DNA of 64,000 nucleotides from Xanthobacter sp. NM-59 (GCF_021401125.1 NZ_JACBFQ010000006.1:186001-250000); one strand, 5' to 3'. Positions 17,601 to 26,430 are shown, counted from the first letter of the stretch. The notes: generated from the sequence alone by a model not told the origin. Program-made: numbers and translations.

Positions 17601-19740
17601 CGCCATGGAACGCGATCATCTTCAAGGCGATGTCCCGGTGCTCCCCGGGCCGGTGGGCCGGCGGGGTGAGCGCGTAGGCAGCCTCCAGAATCCGGTCGTG
17701 GGCCAGGAGATATTCCCCCTCCCGCCCCTGTAGAAGACCGCCCTTGACCAGCTTTGCGGCCACCTCCTCCACCTCCGCCGCGTCCCGCTGGAGGATGCGC
17801 GCGAAAAGGCGGGAGGGGCAGCGCCCGCCGGTGCAGGCGAGGCGGCGCAGGAACTCCCGCGGGCCGGGCGCCAGGGTATCCAGCCGGTGCAGCATGAAGT
17901 CCGCGACCGTATCGTGCTCGACAATGCGCGAACGGTCCCAACTCCAGCGCCGCTCCATGGGATCGAAGGCAATGACCTTTTCCTCGACAAGCTTCCGAAG
18001 AAGCTGGCTCACATAGAAGGCATTGCCCCGCGTCCTGCCGTGGACGCTCCGCGCCAGCTCCCCCACGTCGGCTGGCGTGCTGTTCAGCGCGCTGGAAACG
18101 AACTCGACCGCGTCGGCCTCTGACAGCGGGCCAAGCTTCATCGCGGTGACCGGCATCGGGCCGGAGTGGGCCATCTGCAACAGCTCCGCCAACTCCGGCC
18201 GGCCGGCGACTTCTTCCACGCGATAGCTGCCGATGAACAGCAGGTTGGGCGGTGCGTCTTCCAGGAACGCGCGCAATACTCCGAGGCTCGCCTCGTCCAG
18301 CCACTGGAGATCGTCGAGAAACAGGATGAACGGCCGGCCTTCGGTGGCGATGGCGGAGCAGGTTTGCAGGATGACGCGGGCAATACGCCTCGCCGCGAGG
18401 TTCGCTGGCACCTCCGGCAAAGGCGGGCTCTCACCCATCACGAACGCGGCTTCGGGCACCAGATCGGTCAACAGACGCCCATAGCCGGCAAGGCTGGCGG
18501 CAAGCCGCCGTCGCGCCTCATCCAGATCGGCGGCGGGTTCGCTCAACAGCTGCTGCACGATGGCGCGCAGGGCCTGGGTGAAGGGCGCGTAGGGCACATC
18601 CTTCTGTAAAATCGCGCTTTTTCCGGCGGCGAAGGGCACGCCCCGCGCGCTTCGGCCCTGCGCCCACTGCTCCACCAGCGCCGACTTGCCGACCCCCGCT
18701 TCCCCGGCAATGAAAACGATCTCGGTCTCGCCGGAGCCGCGCACCCGCTCGAACGCGGCGCCAAGATCGGCCAGTTCCGCGGCGCGGCCGAACAGGCGTT
18801 GGGACAGCAGCCGCTTCGGCGCGAACTCTCCGCGCCCCAGCGGAAACGCCTCCGCATGCCCGGTCTGCGCGAGCGCGGTTTCGACTAGGCGCAGATCCGC
18901 GAACAGCGCCTCCGCACTTTGGTACCGCTGGTCCGCATCCTTGGCGATCAGCCGCAGCAAGAGGGCATCGAGGGCCGCAGGCACATCGGCCCGCACGGCA
19001 CTGGGCCTTGCCACTTCGACCGCCACATGGGCGTGCAGCCATTCCGCGGTGCCGCGCGCAAGCAAGGGAAGGCGGCCGACCAGACACTGATAAAGCGCGA
19101 CGCCCAGCGTATACAGGTCGCTTCGCGCATCGGTGTAAGGACTGTCGCGGCGCGCCTGCTCGGGAGCGGCATAGCCGATTTCGGCCGGGGAGATGGGGTG
19201 GAGCGCGCCGGCGGGCACGTCGAGCTGCGGCGCCACCGCCCGCCCGAAGCGCCGAAAACGCACGCTTCCGTCCTCCTGCACAAGGATATGGAGGGGATTG
19301 AGCCCGCCATGGGCCACGCTGAGCCCGTGGAGCCGCCCCAGCGCCCGCGCCAGCGACGCGGCGACACGAATGAAACGCCCCAGCGGCACATCACCCGCCG
19401 GCAGATCGGCCAACGCCGTGCCCTCATTGTGGGGGTACAGGAGCAGCACACGATCACCGTGCTCCAGCCGCTTCGGCTGCTCCGCGAGCTCCGCCGGGAG
19501 CTGCCAGGCAATGAGGGCTTCGCGATCGAGAAGGGCGGCCGCCTCGCTCCCCCGTGGGGCGCCAACCACCCACCAGCGCTCGCCGCCCTCGTCACCGGAC
19601 GCGAGATGAAATTCGGTGACTCCGTCAGCGCCAAGAGAAGCAAGCTGCAGCCGGTCGAAGGCAGCGGGGTCGAAGGCGCGGCCGGTAGCGAAGCCGGCCG
19701 TCCGACGCCCCATCGCGCTCTCTGCCCGCCGATCCATCAT
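14620..19740 (-). CDS. Giant (pseudo)kinase - AAA ATPase - GAF - sensor histidine kinase
   Basis: A 1706-residue multidomain sensor. (1) Residues about 25-285: Ser/Thr kinase-like fold keeping GYAAPEQ and DARSDLYTLG, but the HRDxKPxN loop reads AHGGLNPLHILV and DFG reads RFG, so catalytic Asp, Lys, Asn and DFG-Asp are all lost. (2) About 310-600: AAA/NACHT-like ATPase, Walker A FIAGEAGVGKSALVEQW, Walker B-like FILFLDDLQWLDEAS. (3) About 650-1260: helical TPR-like region. (4) About 1280-1420: GAF domain. (5) About 1480-1706: histidine kinase with acceptor near His1494 (SIAHEINQPLASIV), N-box NLITNAMHAM, G1 ISDTGCGM, G2 GMGIGLAICRSVVEAHGG. Such trifunctional proteins are known; output probably goes to a separate regulator such as those at 6.9-8.0 kb. 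Confidence 0.93.
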   Translation of the reverse strand: MMDRRAESAMGRRTAGFATGRAFDPAAFDRLQLASLGADGVTEFHLASGDEGGERWWVVGAPRGSEAAALLDREALIAWQLPAELAEQPKRLEHGDRVLLLYPHNEGTALADLPAGDVPLGRFIRVAASLARALGRLHGLSVAHGGLNPLHILVQEDGSVRFRRFGRAVAPQLDVPAGALHPISPAEIGYAAPEQARRDSPYTDARSDLYTLGVALYQCLVGRLPLLARGTAEWLHAHVAVEVARPSAVRADVPAALDALLLRLIAKDADQRYQSAEALFADLRLVETALAQTGHAEAFPLGRGEFAPKRLLSQRLFGRAAELADLGAAFERVRGSGETEIVFIAGEAGVGKSALVEQWAQGRSARGVPFAAGKSAILQKDVPYAPFTQALRAIVQQLLSEPAADLDEARRRLAASLAGYGRLLTDLVPEAAFVMGESPPLPEVPANLAARRIARVILQTCSAIATEGRPFILFLDDLQWLDEASLGVLRAFLEDAPPNLLFIGSYRVEEVAGRPELAELLQMAHSGPMPVTAMKLGPLSEADAVEFVSSALNSTPADVGELARSVHGRTRGNAFYVSQLLRKLVEEKVIAFDPMERRWSWDRSRIVEHDTVADFMLHRLDTLAPGPREFLRRLACTGGRCPSRLFARILQRDAAEVEEVAAKLVKGGLLQGREGEYLLAHDRILEAAYALTPPAHRPGEHRDIALKMIAFHGEGNRDHAFDISTQIERSDRSALSVAERLSYVRVLRMAARRARNAGAVAQAADYVGIARELLIPQWLVTHCALFFEVEWLYCDGLLAQARTEEALGALDELLALAIRPVDRADTLRLKAIAHTVQSAYESAIEAACEGLALLGVELERSPDGDQLERAYRACRTRIHDMGVPQLSALPEASDPAVRSAQALLSTLISSFFVESGLRFLHVIKIVELTLEHGTTPESAYGLAWFGVFSAHHYGAYEDGAAYAMQAHALVGREGYEAQRTATLVALDQVVAWTRPLRFALELAREAARVGRAAGDMGMACYARNHIASDLLILGEPLRATRDEIEEGLDWTRQIQYRDIEHILDAQHALADTLISGNYDSARTVPEERITSVSTLFWSHDYAGITAFLFGDFDEAVRHLEKAMDLAWAAPAHIDTAACSLFFALAVARSSGTEPQARLRRMAAVRARLADWARLNPTTFGCKHLLVEAEAARMAGDLAVAQSLYERSAAAAAAAGFVHEQALAFELAARCYRDAGLPRPVEAYVRAACRGYRQWGADGKAEHLLRSFDLAEDPGTGAPGEERQEDLDLAVMTKCAQTLAEEIGLEAVIRTLMRDMIVHAGAQSGLLMLLRENEPFIEASAHVWREEVAVTLHSAVPTAADLPLPVLNTVMRTHKAVVFSDAFAEAPRLRSEGPKDRVVRSLLCMPLMKRGVLVGILYLENNLAAEVFTPKRTAMLEILAPQAAISLDAARLYKDLLDENTRRVNAEFALREARAELARTSRMTAIEGYAVSIAHEINQPLASIVANADAAMRWLKRPQPDLGEALGGLGQIRVAGLRAAGIIKSLRALAKQTPISFVPVRLEHIVEDVLRLTSDDTQAQGIVVSASLSTQPGRVEADPVQIQQVVFNLITNAMHAMGETPMGQRRLLVETRRAGGRVHLAISDTGCGMSEEVMEDIFKPFFTTKSAGMGIGLAICRSVVEAHGGRLDVRSVVGRGSTFFLSLGLVE

Positions 19741-20377
19741 CGCTCACGCCCCATCGCGCGCATCCGCAACGCGCCGCCCGAATGAACCGCGCCGCGCAGT
19801 GCGTCCGGAACCTGTCGGCCGCGAACTACCCCGCCGCCACCTCTGGAGGCGGCGGGCGTTGGAAGCAGATTGTGCGCCCGCTCTGTCTTTCCGTATCGAA
19901 CGATCTGCCGTCGCCTTGAACGAAAATCGCCTCCGCGACGGGACGGCCGCGGTCATCCCGGTTTCGATGGCCGCCGGCGCCTCGAATAGGGTTCCACGCG
20001 GCACGCACCGGCACGCGGGAGAGGTCTTAAGAGCACAATTGTCGCGGTGGCGGCCCCCGGCGCGAGCGACAGGCGACGCGCCCCTGCGGCAGGCAATGGC
20101 CTCGGGGCACCCCGCCCCTTTTCCGCAGGCGCAGGAGGGAAGGCGGGCGCAGGCAACGCCCACGCCCAGGCCCAGGCCCCGGCCCATGCCCACGGCACCG
20201 CCTGCCATAAGCGGCCGCGCCCCGCATGGCTTCTCCCTGATCCCAAGAGGCATCGCCGACATCGCGCTCACCCCGCCCGCTCACCCTGCCGCTGCGATCC
20301 GCCACGAGAGCCGGCCCGAGAGCGAATGCCCGCTGACGATCCACAGGCCCGGCGATCCGCTCAGCGCCATACGCTAA
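19741..20377. other. 637 bp without a recognisable gene
   Basis: Open frames here are Pro/Arg/Gly-rich shadows of GC-rich DNA. Bases about 20155-20215 are low-complexity (repeated CCCACGCCCAGG-like units). I see no RNA gene or transposon end. Confidence 0.5.
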
Positions 20378-20483
20378 CCGCGATATTATTTATCGCAACA
20401 ATTTTTATTGAAAATTATTTGGACGCGGGAATTTTTCAATACTCACAATTTTTTCGTGCTAAACTCTCGCGCAACGCTGAACA
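20378..20483 (+). promoter_or_regulatory. AT-rich promoter of the OhrR-like gene with an imperfect palindrome
   Basis: The 100 bases before the start are strikingly AT-rich. Bases 20408-20439 hold TTGAAAATT and AATTTTTCAA as an imperfect inverted repeat around a GGACGCGG centre. MarR-family regulators commonly bind such sites in their own promoters, so autoregulation is a reasonable inference. Confidence 0.5.
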
Positions 20484-20933
20484 ATGAGCCCCCGCGAGAC
20501 CGTGCCCCTCCCCCTCCAAAGACAAATCTGTTTCACGCTCTATGCGACGAGCATGGCGGTGGGGCGGACCTACAAGCCCATGCTGGACGAGCTGGGCGTC
20601 ACCTATCCCCAATACCTTGTTTTGTGCACCCTTGGGGAAGGAGGCGATATGACCATTGGCGCGATCGCCCGCCGCCTGGGGCTGGAACCGAGCACGATAA
20701 CGCCTCTGGTCAAACGGCTGGAAGTCGCGGGGCTGGTCAGCCGCCACCGTGGTCAGTCGGACGAGCGGCAAGTGCATACGACCCTGACCGACCAGGGCCG
20801 CGCCACCCTGTCGCGATGCAGCTGCCTGGGAGAGAGCCTGATCGAGCGTTCCGGCATGACGCTGGATCAACTGGACCATCTCAATGAGCAGATCCAGCTC
20901 CTGCGCCAGGCGCTCGACCCCTCCGCACAGTGA
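20484..20933 (+). CDS. OhrR-like MarR family regulator
   Basis: A 149-residue MarR protein of the OhrR peroxide-sensing group. The N-terminal helix has LQRQICFTLYATSMAVGRTYK and LDELGVTYPQYLVL; the Cys in QICF sits where OhrR proteins carry their reactive cysteine. The winged HTH follows: AIARRLGLEPSTITPLVKRLE and SDERQVHTTLTDQGR. Known OhrR proteins repress the ohr peroxidase gene and release DNA when the Cys is oxidised. No ohr gene is visible in this window; the downstream neighbour is an RNA helicase, so the target is probably elsewhere or the gene is autoregulated. Confidence 0.87.
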   Translation: MSPRETVPLPLQRQICFTLYATSMAVGRTYKPMLDELGVTYPQYLVLCTLGEGGDMTIGAIARRLGLEPSTITPLVKRLEVAGLVSRHRGQSDERQVHTTLTDQGRATLSRCSCLGESLIERSGMTLDQLDHLNEQIQLLRQALDPSAQ

Positions 20934-21177
20934 ACGCCCTCTCCCGCCGCGCTTCAGGACGGCCGCAGAGTGAGGTGCCCCGATCAAAGCCGACGCCATG
21001 AGCAGGAGCCCGCCGGCCACAGCCTGAGCCCACAGCCTTCGGCACACCGGGAATGCTTCAAACGCGGCTCGCCGGCGGTGGCACTTTGGCTTCCATCCTA
21101 TTAGGAAGGCATTCCAGACACCTTCCGATGGCTCCCCTTCGACGCCTGACGATAATGCGAGATAGGCGGAACCAGCC

Positions 21178-23049
21178 GTGCCCTTCATGACCACCAATCC
21201 GGCGCTTGCCCGTTCCCTGGCCGAACGGGACTATAACGAACCGACGCCGGTGCAGAGTGCCGTGCTGGCGCCCGAGGCCGCGGAGCGGGACCTTTTGGTG
21301 TCCGCGCAGACCGGTTCCGGCAAGACCGTCGCCTATGGCCTCGCCATGGCCGAAACGCTGCTGGGAACGGCGGAGCGATTTGCACCCGCAAGCGTGCCGC
21401 AGGCCCTGGTGGTGGCCCCCACGCGCGAGCTGGCGCTGCAGGTGCAGCGCGAATTCACCTGGCTTTATGCCGGCACCGGCGCGAGGATCGTCTCCTGCGT
21501 TGGCGGCATGGATCCGCGACAGGAACAGCGCCAGCTGAACCAGGGCGCTCATATCGTCGTCGGCACGCCCGGCCGCCTGCGCGACCATCTGGAGCGTGGC
21601 CGCCTCGACATTTCCGAGCTGCGCGTTGCCGTGCTCGACGAGGCCGACGAGATGCTGGATCTCGGCTTCCGCGAGGATCTTGAGTTCATTCTCCTGGCCA
21701 CCCCGCCGGAGCGGCGCAGCCTGCTGTTTTCCGCCACCATGCCGCGCGGCATCGTCACCCTGGCCAAGCGCTATCAGCGCGACGCGCTGCGCATCGAGGT
21801 GGCGAGCGCGGAAGGCGGGCATGCCGACATCGAGTACCGCGCCATGCGCGTTGCGCCCACCGAGGTGGAGCACGCGGTCGTAAACGTTCTGCGCTACTAT
21901 GATACGCCCACCGCCATCGTCTTCTGCAACACGCGCGAGGCAGTGCGGCGCCTGCACGCCATGCTTCAGGAGCGGCAATTTTCCGCGGTCGCCCTTTCCG
22001 GCGAGCTGAGCCAGAACGAGCGCAACCACGCCTTGCAGGCGCTGCGCGATGGCCGGGCGCGGGTGTGCGTGGCCACCGACGTCGCGGCGCGCGGCATCGA
22101 CCTGCCGAACCTGGGCCTCGTCATCCACGCGGAACTGCCGAACGACGCCGAAAGCCTTCAGCACCGCAGCGGCCGCACCGGCCGCGCGGGCCGCAAGGGC
22201 GTGAGCGTGATGCTGGTGCCGCCCTTCCGCCGTCGCCGGACCGAGGACCTGGTGCGGGCGCTGGGCATCAAGCCGGTCTGGTCGGGTCCGCCCACCCCCG
22301 AGGACATCCGCAAGCTCGACCACGAGCGCATGCTGGGCGACGCCCTGATCACCGATGAGCCGAACGAGGAGGATGCCGCGGCCGGCCTTGCGCTGCTCGC
22401 CGCCCACTCGCCCGAGCATCTGGCCGCCGCGCTGGTGCGCCTTTATCGCAGCGGCCTGCCGGCCCCGGAGGAGGTCACCGACCCCGGCGTGGGCCGTGCC
22501 GCCCGCGATCGTGCGGCGGACCGGGATTTCGCCGGGGCCTCGGGCGCCGGCAGCGTCTGGTTCCGGCTCAATGTCGGGCGCCGCAACAATGCGGATCCCA
22601 AATGGCTGCTGCCCCTCATCTGCCGCCGTGGGAACGTGACGAAAAAGGATATCGGCGTCATCCGGATCTTCGATGAGGAGACGGCCTTTGAAGTGGGCCT
22701 CGCCGCCGCCGACCGCTTCGGCAAGGCCGCTCGCAAGGCCGATGGCGACGACGTGATCATCGAGCCCCTGCCCGGCGGCCCGGCGGCTGGCTATTCGGAG
22801 CGGCCCGCGCGCGGGAAGCCAATGCGCGGCCGGCCCGCCCAGAGCCGACATCATGGCGACGAGCCATCCGCCGAAAAGCCCTTCCGGCCCAAGAAGTTCC
22901 GCGCCGCGCCGTCCCAGGTGCGGTCGACTGAGGGCAAGGCGGGCGACGCCAAGGCGGCAGGTGCCGGCAAAACTGAGCGTCAGCCAAAGAGCCGGCGCCC
23001 GGGGGGCTTCGAGGGCAAGCCGAAGGGTAAGCGCACGCGCCAAAGCTGA
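21178..23049 (+). CDS. DEAD-box RNA helicase with DbpA-type RNA-binding domain
   Basis: A 623-residue ATP-dependent RNA helicase. Motifs in order: Q-motif PTPVQSAVL, I AQTGSGKT, Ia PTRELALQVQ, Ib TPGRLRDHL, II DEAD in VLDEADEMLDLGF, III FSATMP, IV-like AIVFCNTREA, V VATDVAARGIDLPNLGLVIH, VI HRSGRTGRAGRKG. Residues about 455-535 are the DbpA/CsdA RNA-binding fold (VWFRLNVGRRNNADPKWLLP, RGNVTKKDIGVIRIFDEETAFEV). The C-terminal 85 residues are basic and low-complexity, an RNA-contact tail. GTG 21178 has an AGGCGGA-like site upstream; ATG 21187 is also possible. Likely roles are ribosome assembly or cold adaptation, as in this family. Confidence 0.92.
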   Translation: MPFMTTNPALARSLAERDYNEPTPVQSAVLAPEAAERDLLVSAQTGSGKTVAYGLAMAETLLGTAERFAPASVPQALVVAPTRELALQVQREFTWLYAGTGARIVSCVGGMDPRQEQRQLNQGAHIVVGTPGRLRDHLERGRLDISELRVAVLDEADEMLDLGFREDLEFILLATPPERRSLLFSATMPRGIVTLAKRYQRDALRIEVASAEGGHADIEYRAMRVAPTEVEHAVVNVLRYYDTPTAIVFCNTREAVRRLHAMLQERQFSAVALSGELSQNERNHALQALRDGRARVCVATDVAARGIDLPNLGLVIHAELPNDAESLQHRSGRTGRAGRKGVSVMLVPPFRRRRTEDLVRALGIKPVWSGPPTPEDIRKLDHERMLGDALITDEPNEEDAAAGLALLAAHSPEHLAAALVRLYRSGLPAPEEVTDPGVGRAARDRAADRDFAGASGAGSVWFRLNVGRRNNADPKWLLPLICRRGNVTKKDIGVIRIFDEETAFEVGLAAADRFGKAARKADGDDVIIEPLPGGPAAGYSERPARGKPMRGRPAQSRHHGDEPSAEKPFRPKKFRAAPSQVRSTEGKAGDAKAAGAGKTERQPKSRRPGGFEGKPKGKRTRQS

Positions 23050-23447
23050 CCGCCGATCTCCCGGAAGCAGGGCGGGCGCGCGCCGCGTGCCCCCCGGATA
23101 CGCACAGTCGCGGATTTCAAGATCACTGCTAGCGCAAGATGGCGGCGCCACGCGCTGGCGTGCGCCGACCATGGCCGTGGCGGGAACAGAACCGCGGAGC
23201 GCTCTCAGACCTGCCGTCGTGAGAGTGGTCGCCATGATCGCCCGATGCTGCGGGACGTCCGCCGCTCCGTTCACGGGGCCGTCTGATCGCTGAGACGCGC
23301 GCCACGACAGGCGGGGCCGCGCATCGCATGCGGGCATCGCCCCGCGAAACCGTCCTGCCCCACCAGCCTTGAGAGACCCCCTCGCCGTCCGGAGGCATCG
23401 GGCTCGTGCGACATGCCTTGCGCAGCATACGGGGCATGGCGGCACAC
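23050..23447. other. 398 bp without a recognisable gene
   Basis: Follows the helicase stop. No ribosome site with a coding frame, and no clear terminator; only the palindrome at its right edge stands out. Confidence 0.4.
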
Positions 23448-23468
23448 ATGATGCCTTTTAGGCATCAT
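23448..23468. promoter_or_regulatory. Perfect 9+9 palindrome upstream of the aspartoacylase-like operon
   Basis: Arms ATGATGCCT and AGGCATCAT around a TTT centre, 110 bases upstream of the first operon gene, in a locally AT-richer spot. The geometry fits a dimeric HTH operator. The nearby LysR protein usually prefers T-N11-A sites, so a different regulator is possible. Confidence 0.6.
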
Positions 23469-23577
23469 TAGCCGCACAAAACGGCATTTGCTGGCATCGT
23501 TCCGATTTCTGAAGCTGTCGCTCGCAACAACGCTTCCGCCGGGAGCGCGCAACACGCGCGCCAATGCGCCAGAGGGA

Positions 23578-24591
23578 ATGATGTCGAGCAACAAATCGCT
23601 GATCACACCGACAATAGATCTTGATGCGCCCGGCTATCAGATCGGGACCTTGAAGATCCCCCATTCACACAACCGCTCCGCGTACGGACACATCCCGGTT
23701 CCGATCGCCACTCTCGCACGGGGCAAAGGCCCCACCCTGCTCCTCACCGGGGGCGTCCATGGCGATGAATATGAAGGGCCCGTCGCCCTTATGAAGCTGC
23801 TTGGCCGCCTGCCGGAGCTGGAGATCAATGGCCGCATCATCGTCGTTCCCGCACTCAATCTACCCGCCTTCCTGGCCGGCGCGCGGAACTCGCCCATCGA
23901 TTCCGGCAACCTGAACCGCCTTTTCCCCGGCAAGCGCCACGGCGGCATCACCGAGATGATCGCCCATTTCGTCGAAGCCGAACTGCTGCCGCGCGCCGAT
24001 GTGGCCTTCGATTTCCATGCCGGCGGGGCTTCGTTCAACCACCTGCCCACCATGTTGGCCTCTCCGCCCCGGGATCCGGCCCGGCGGGCGGACTATCTGA
24101 AGCTGGTGGAAGCCGTGGGCGCGCCCGTAACCATGGTGATGGACCTGCTGGGCGAGGACCGCACCTTTGCGGCGGCGGCGGACCGGCTCGGCATTCCGTT
24201 CCTGTGCGGTGAGTTCGGCGGCGGCGCCTCCTGCAATCCGGACAATCTGGCCCTGGTGGAAGCCGGCCTCCAGCGGGTCCTCGCGGCCCTGGGCATCGTC
24301 CGAGACCCGCCATTGCCACCGCCCGGCCCCACCCGTTTCATGAAGGTGGAGGGCGCGGAGCATTATCTCTACGCGCCGCGCTCGGGCATCATCGAGCCAT
24401 GCTTCCACCTGGGCGACGAGGTTGAAGCCGGCCAGCTGGCCGCGCGCCTTTTCGACCCCCACGCGCCCGCCGCCCGCCCCGTCGAGCTCATCTTCGCGGC
24501 CTCGGGCAAGGTGGTGTGCGCCCGAACCTTCGCGACGGTGGAGCCCGGCGACTGCATCGCGCTTTGCGCTGCGGACCACAAGTGGAGCTGA
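23578..24591 (+). CDS. Succinylglutamate desuccinylase/aspartoacylase-family hydrolase (DoeB-like)
   Basis: A 337-residue zinc carboxypeptidase-like deacylase. Zinc ligands are visible in TGGVHGDEYEGP (His-x-x-Glu) and VAFDFHAGG (His); the Arg/Asn site is in GARNSPIDSGNLNRLFPGK. The C-terminal beta domain carries APRSGIIEPCFHLGDEVE. Length and motifs fit the DoeB group, which removes acetyl from N-alpha-acetyl-2,4-diaminobutyrate in ectoine breakdown, but no other ectoine-degradation gene (doeA, doeC, doeD) is present, so the substrate may be another N-acyl compound. ATG-ATG at 23578/23581 with GAGGGA adjacent makes the second ATG equally possible. The MFS gene starts 4 bases after the stop. 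Confidence 0.85.
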   Translation: MMSSNKSLITPTIDLDAPGYQIGTLKIPHSHNRSAYGHIPVPIATLARGKGPTLLLTGGVHGDEYEGPVALMKLLGRLPELEINGRIIVVPALNLPAFLAGARNSPIDSGNLNRLFPGKRHGGITEMIAHFVEAELLPRADVAFDFHAGGASFNHLPTMLASPPRDPARRADYLKLVEAVGAPVTMVMDLLGEDRTFAAAADRLGIPFLCGEFGGGASCNPDNLALVEAGLQRVLAALGIVRDPPLPPPGPTRFMKVEGAEHYLYAPRSGIIEPCFHLGDEVEAGQLAARLFDPHAPAARPVELIFAASGKVVCARTFATVEPGDCIALCAADHKWS

Positions 24592-24595
24592 ACCG

Positions 24596-26011
24596 ATGCC
24601 CAACATCGCCTCCTCTCCCCCCGCCGCAATCGCCACACCGGGCCGGGACCCGGCAGCCGAGGGCAACCGCGCCTATATCGTCGCCCTGTTCTTCCTCGCC
24701 TTCGCCTGCTCCTACGCGGATCGGCAGATCATCAGCATCCTGGTGCAGCCGCTGAAGGAAGCGCTGTCGCTGAGCGACACCCAGATTGGGCTGGTGCAGG
24801 GCTTCGCCTTCACCATCTGCTATGCCACGGCTGGCCTGTTCGTCGCCCGCCTCGTGGATGTGTCGAACCGGGTCGCCGTCAGCGCGGTGTGCATCCTCAT
24901 CTGGTCCCTGGCGACCATGATGTGCGGAACCGCGACCGGCATCGCGACCCTGGTCTTCTGGCGGGCGGGCACCGCCATCGCGGAAGCGGGCCTCAGCCCC
25001 GCGGCGTCATCGGTCTTCAGCGATCTCTATCCCCCGCGCAAGGTGGCGCGGGCCACGAGCATCTTCATGCTTGGCCCGTATTTCGGCGGCGGGCTGGCGC
25101 TGCTCGGCGGCGGCACGCTGCTGGGCTGGCTGAACCAGCCAGAGCCACTGGCCGCGCTCGCCTCCCATGGGCTGGCACCCTGGCAGGTGTGCTTCTTCGT
25201 TCTGGGCCTGCCCGGACTGCTGCTGGCCGGCCTGCTCTACTTCACCGTCGCCGAACCTGCCCGCCACCGCTTCGCCCCACGCCCGGCGACGATGAACGCT
25301 GCAGCGGACGACACCGTGCCCAACCTGCGGGATCTGCTGCATGCGCTATTCCGCCAGAACCGCTTCGGCCTCCCCTTCTTCGCCGCCTATATCTTTCTGA
25401 TCGTCGTGTTTTATGCCCACACGGCGTGGTTCCCGACGCTGCTCATCCGCGCGTTCGGGGTTCCGGCGAGCACGGTGGGCCAATTCGCGGGGCCGACCTT
25501 CATGATCGGCGGCACCTGCGGTGTGCTCGTCGCCGGCTTCCTCGCCAGCCGGGGGGATGATGCGCAAACCCTGCGGCGGGTGCTGCTCATTGCCGGATGC
25601 GCGGCAACGATCCTCGTGCCGCTGGCGCTGGCGGCGCCGCTGGTAGGCCACTTCGGCCTTTCACTGGGCCTGTTCGGGCTCTGCGCCTTCGCCATGAGCA
25701 TCGTGCAGGCCCTGGCGCCGGTGCCGATCCAGGTCGCGATCCCCAACCGCATGCGCGGCCGCGCCATCGCGCTCCTGGTCTTCCTCACCAATGCCATCGC
25801 CGGCAGCCTCGGCCCCCTCGCGGTGGGCGCCGCTGCGGACTGGACAGCGCGGAGCGCCCGCTCCCTCCATGGCCTGGGGCTGGGCCTCGCCGCGGTGGGA
25901 ACCATCGGCGCTGCGGCGAGCGCAGCACTCTACTTCATCGCGGCACGGCGCACCGGTACCGCCGGCAAGGCTGCCGCCCCCTCCCCCCTTTGCAGCGAGA
26001 CGCAACCATGA
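24596..26011 (+). CDS. MFS transporter (spinster/ACS-like)
   Basis: A 471-residue major facilitator with about 12 membrane segments. The first helix has the FACSYADRQIISILVQPLKE motif typical of Spns/ACS-like members, and the loop after helix 2-3 reads FVARLVDVSNR. The second half begins after the cytoplasmic loop near residue 225. It probably imports the compound handled by the flanking hydrolases. It starts 4 bases after the aspartoacylase-like gene and its stop overlaps the RidA start (ATGA), so all are one transcript. Confidence 0.88.
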   Translation: MPNIASSPPAAIATPGRDPAAEGNRAYIVALFFLAFACSYADRQIISILVQPLKEALSLSDTQIGLVQGFAFTICYATAGLFVARLVDVSNRVAVSAVCILIWSLATMMCGTATGIATLVFWRAGTAIAEAGLSPAASSVFSDLYPPRKVARATSIFMLGPYFGGGLALLGGGTLLGWLNQPEPLAALASHGLAPWQVCFFVLGLPGLLLAGLLYFTVAEPARHRFAPRPATMNAAADDTVPNLRDLLHALFRQNRFGLPFFAAYIFLIVVFYAHTAWFPTLLIRAFGVPASTVGQFAGPTFMIGGTCGVLVAGFLASRGDDAQTLRRVLLIAGCAATILVPLALAAPLVGHFGLSLGLFGLCAFAMSIVQALAPVPIQVAIPNRMRGRAIALLVFLTNAIAGSLGPLAVGAAADWTARSARSLHGLGLGLAAVGTIGAAASAALYFIAARRTGTAGKAAAPSPLCSETQP

Positions 26012-26391
26012 CCATCGGCATCTCACCCGCCCCAATGACCGAGAGGGACCTGCGTCGGATCGGCAGCGGGCCACGGCTCAGCCGGGCCGTCGTCCACGGC
26101 ACCACCGTTTATCTCTCGGGCCAGGTACCGGACCGCGCGCTGGAGGGCATCGAAGCGCAAACCCGGGACGTTCTGGCCACCATCGACCAATTGCTCGCCC
26201 AGGCGGGAACGGAACGGGCGCGCCTCATCTACGTCCAGATCTGGCTTGCCGACATCCGCGATTTTGCGACGATGAACGCGATCTGGGAAAGGTGGCTGGA
26301 GGGCGCTCCGCCCCCCGCCCGCGCCTGCGCGCAAGCGCCGCTTGCCGATCCCGCCTATCGGATCGAAATCCAGGCAATCGCCGCCCTCTAG
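26008..26391 (+). CDS. RidA/YjgF/UK114 family protein
   Basis: A 127-residue RidA-fold protein: RIGSGPRLSRAVVHGTTVYLSGQVP, IDQLLAQAGTERARLIYVQIWLAD and the conserved C-terminal Arg in PPARACAQAPLADPAYRIEIQ. RidA proteins hydrolyse reactive enamine/imine intermediates or act as deaminases in catabolic operons. Here it is translationally coupled to the MFS gene and followed after 39 bases by a metallo-beta-lactamase-fold hydrolase, pointing to breakdown of a nitrogenous compound. Confidence 0.88.
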   Translation: MTIGISPAPMTERDLRRIGSGPRLSRAVVHGTTVYLSGQVPDRALEGIEAQTRDVLATIDQLLAQAGTERARLIYVQIWLADIRDFATMNAIWERWLEGAPPPARACAQAPLADPAYRIEIQAIAAL

Positions 26392-26430
26392 GAGGATGGT
26401 CCATGGCTGCGCGGCATTGAGGGGGAACAG

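Noticed and set aside
20155-20215. Repeated CCCACGCCCAGG-like units, possible repeat array
   Set aside because: Short, imperfect low-complexity DNA; units are not regular and there are no CRISPR-like spacers.
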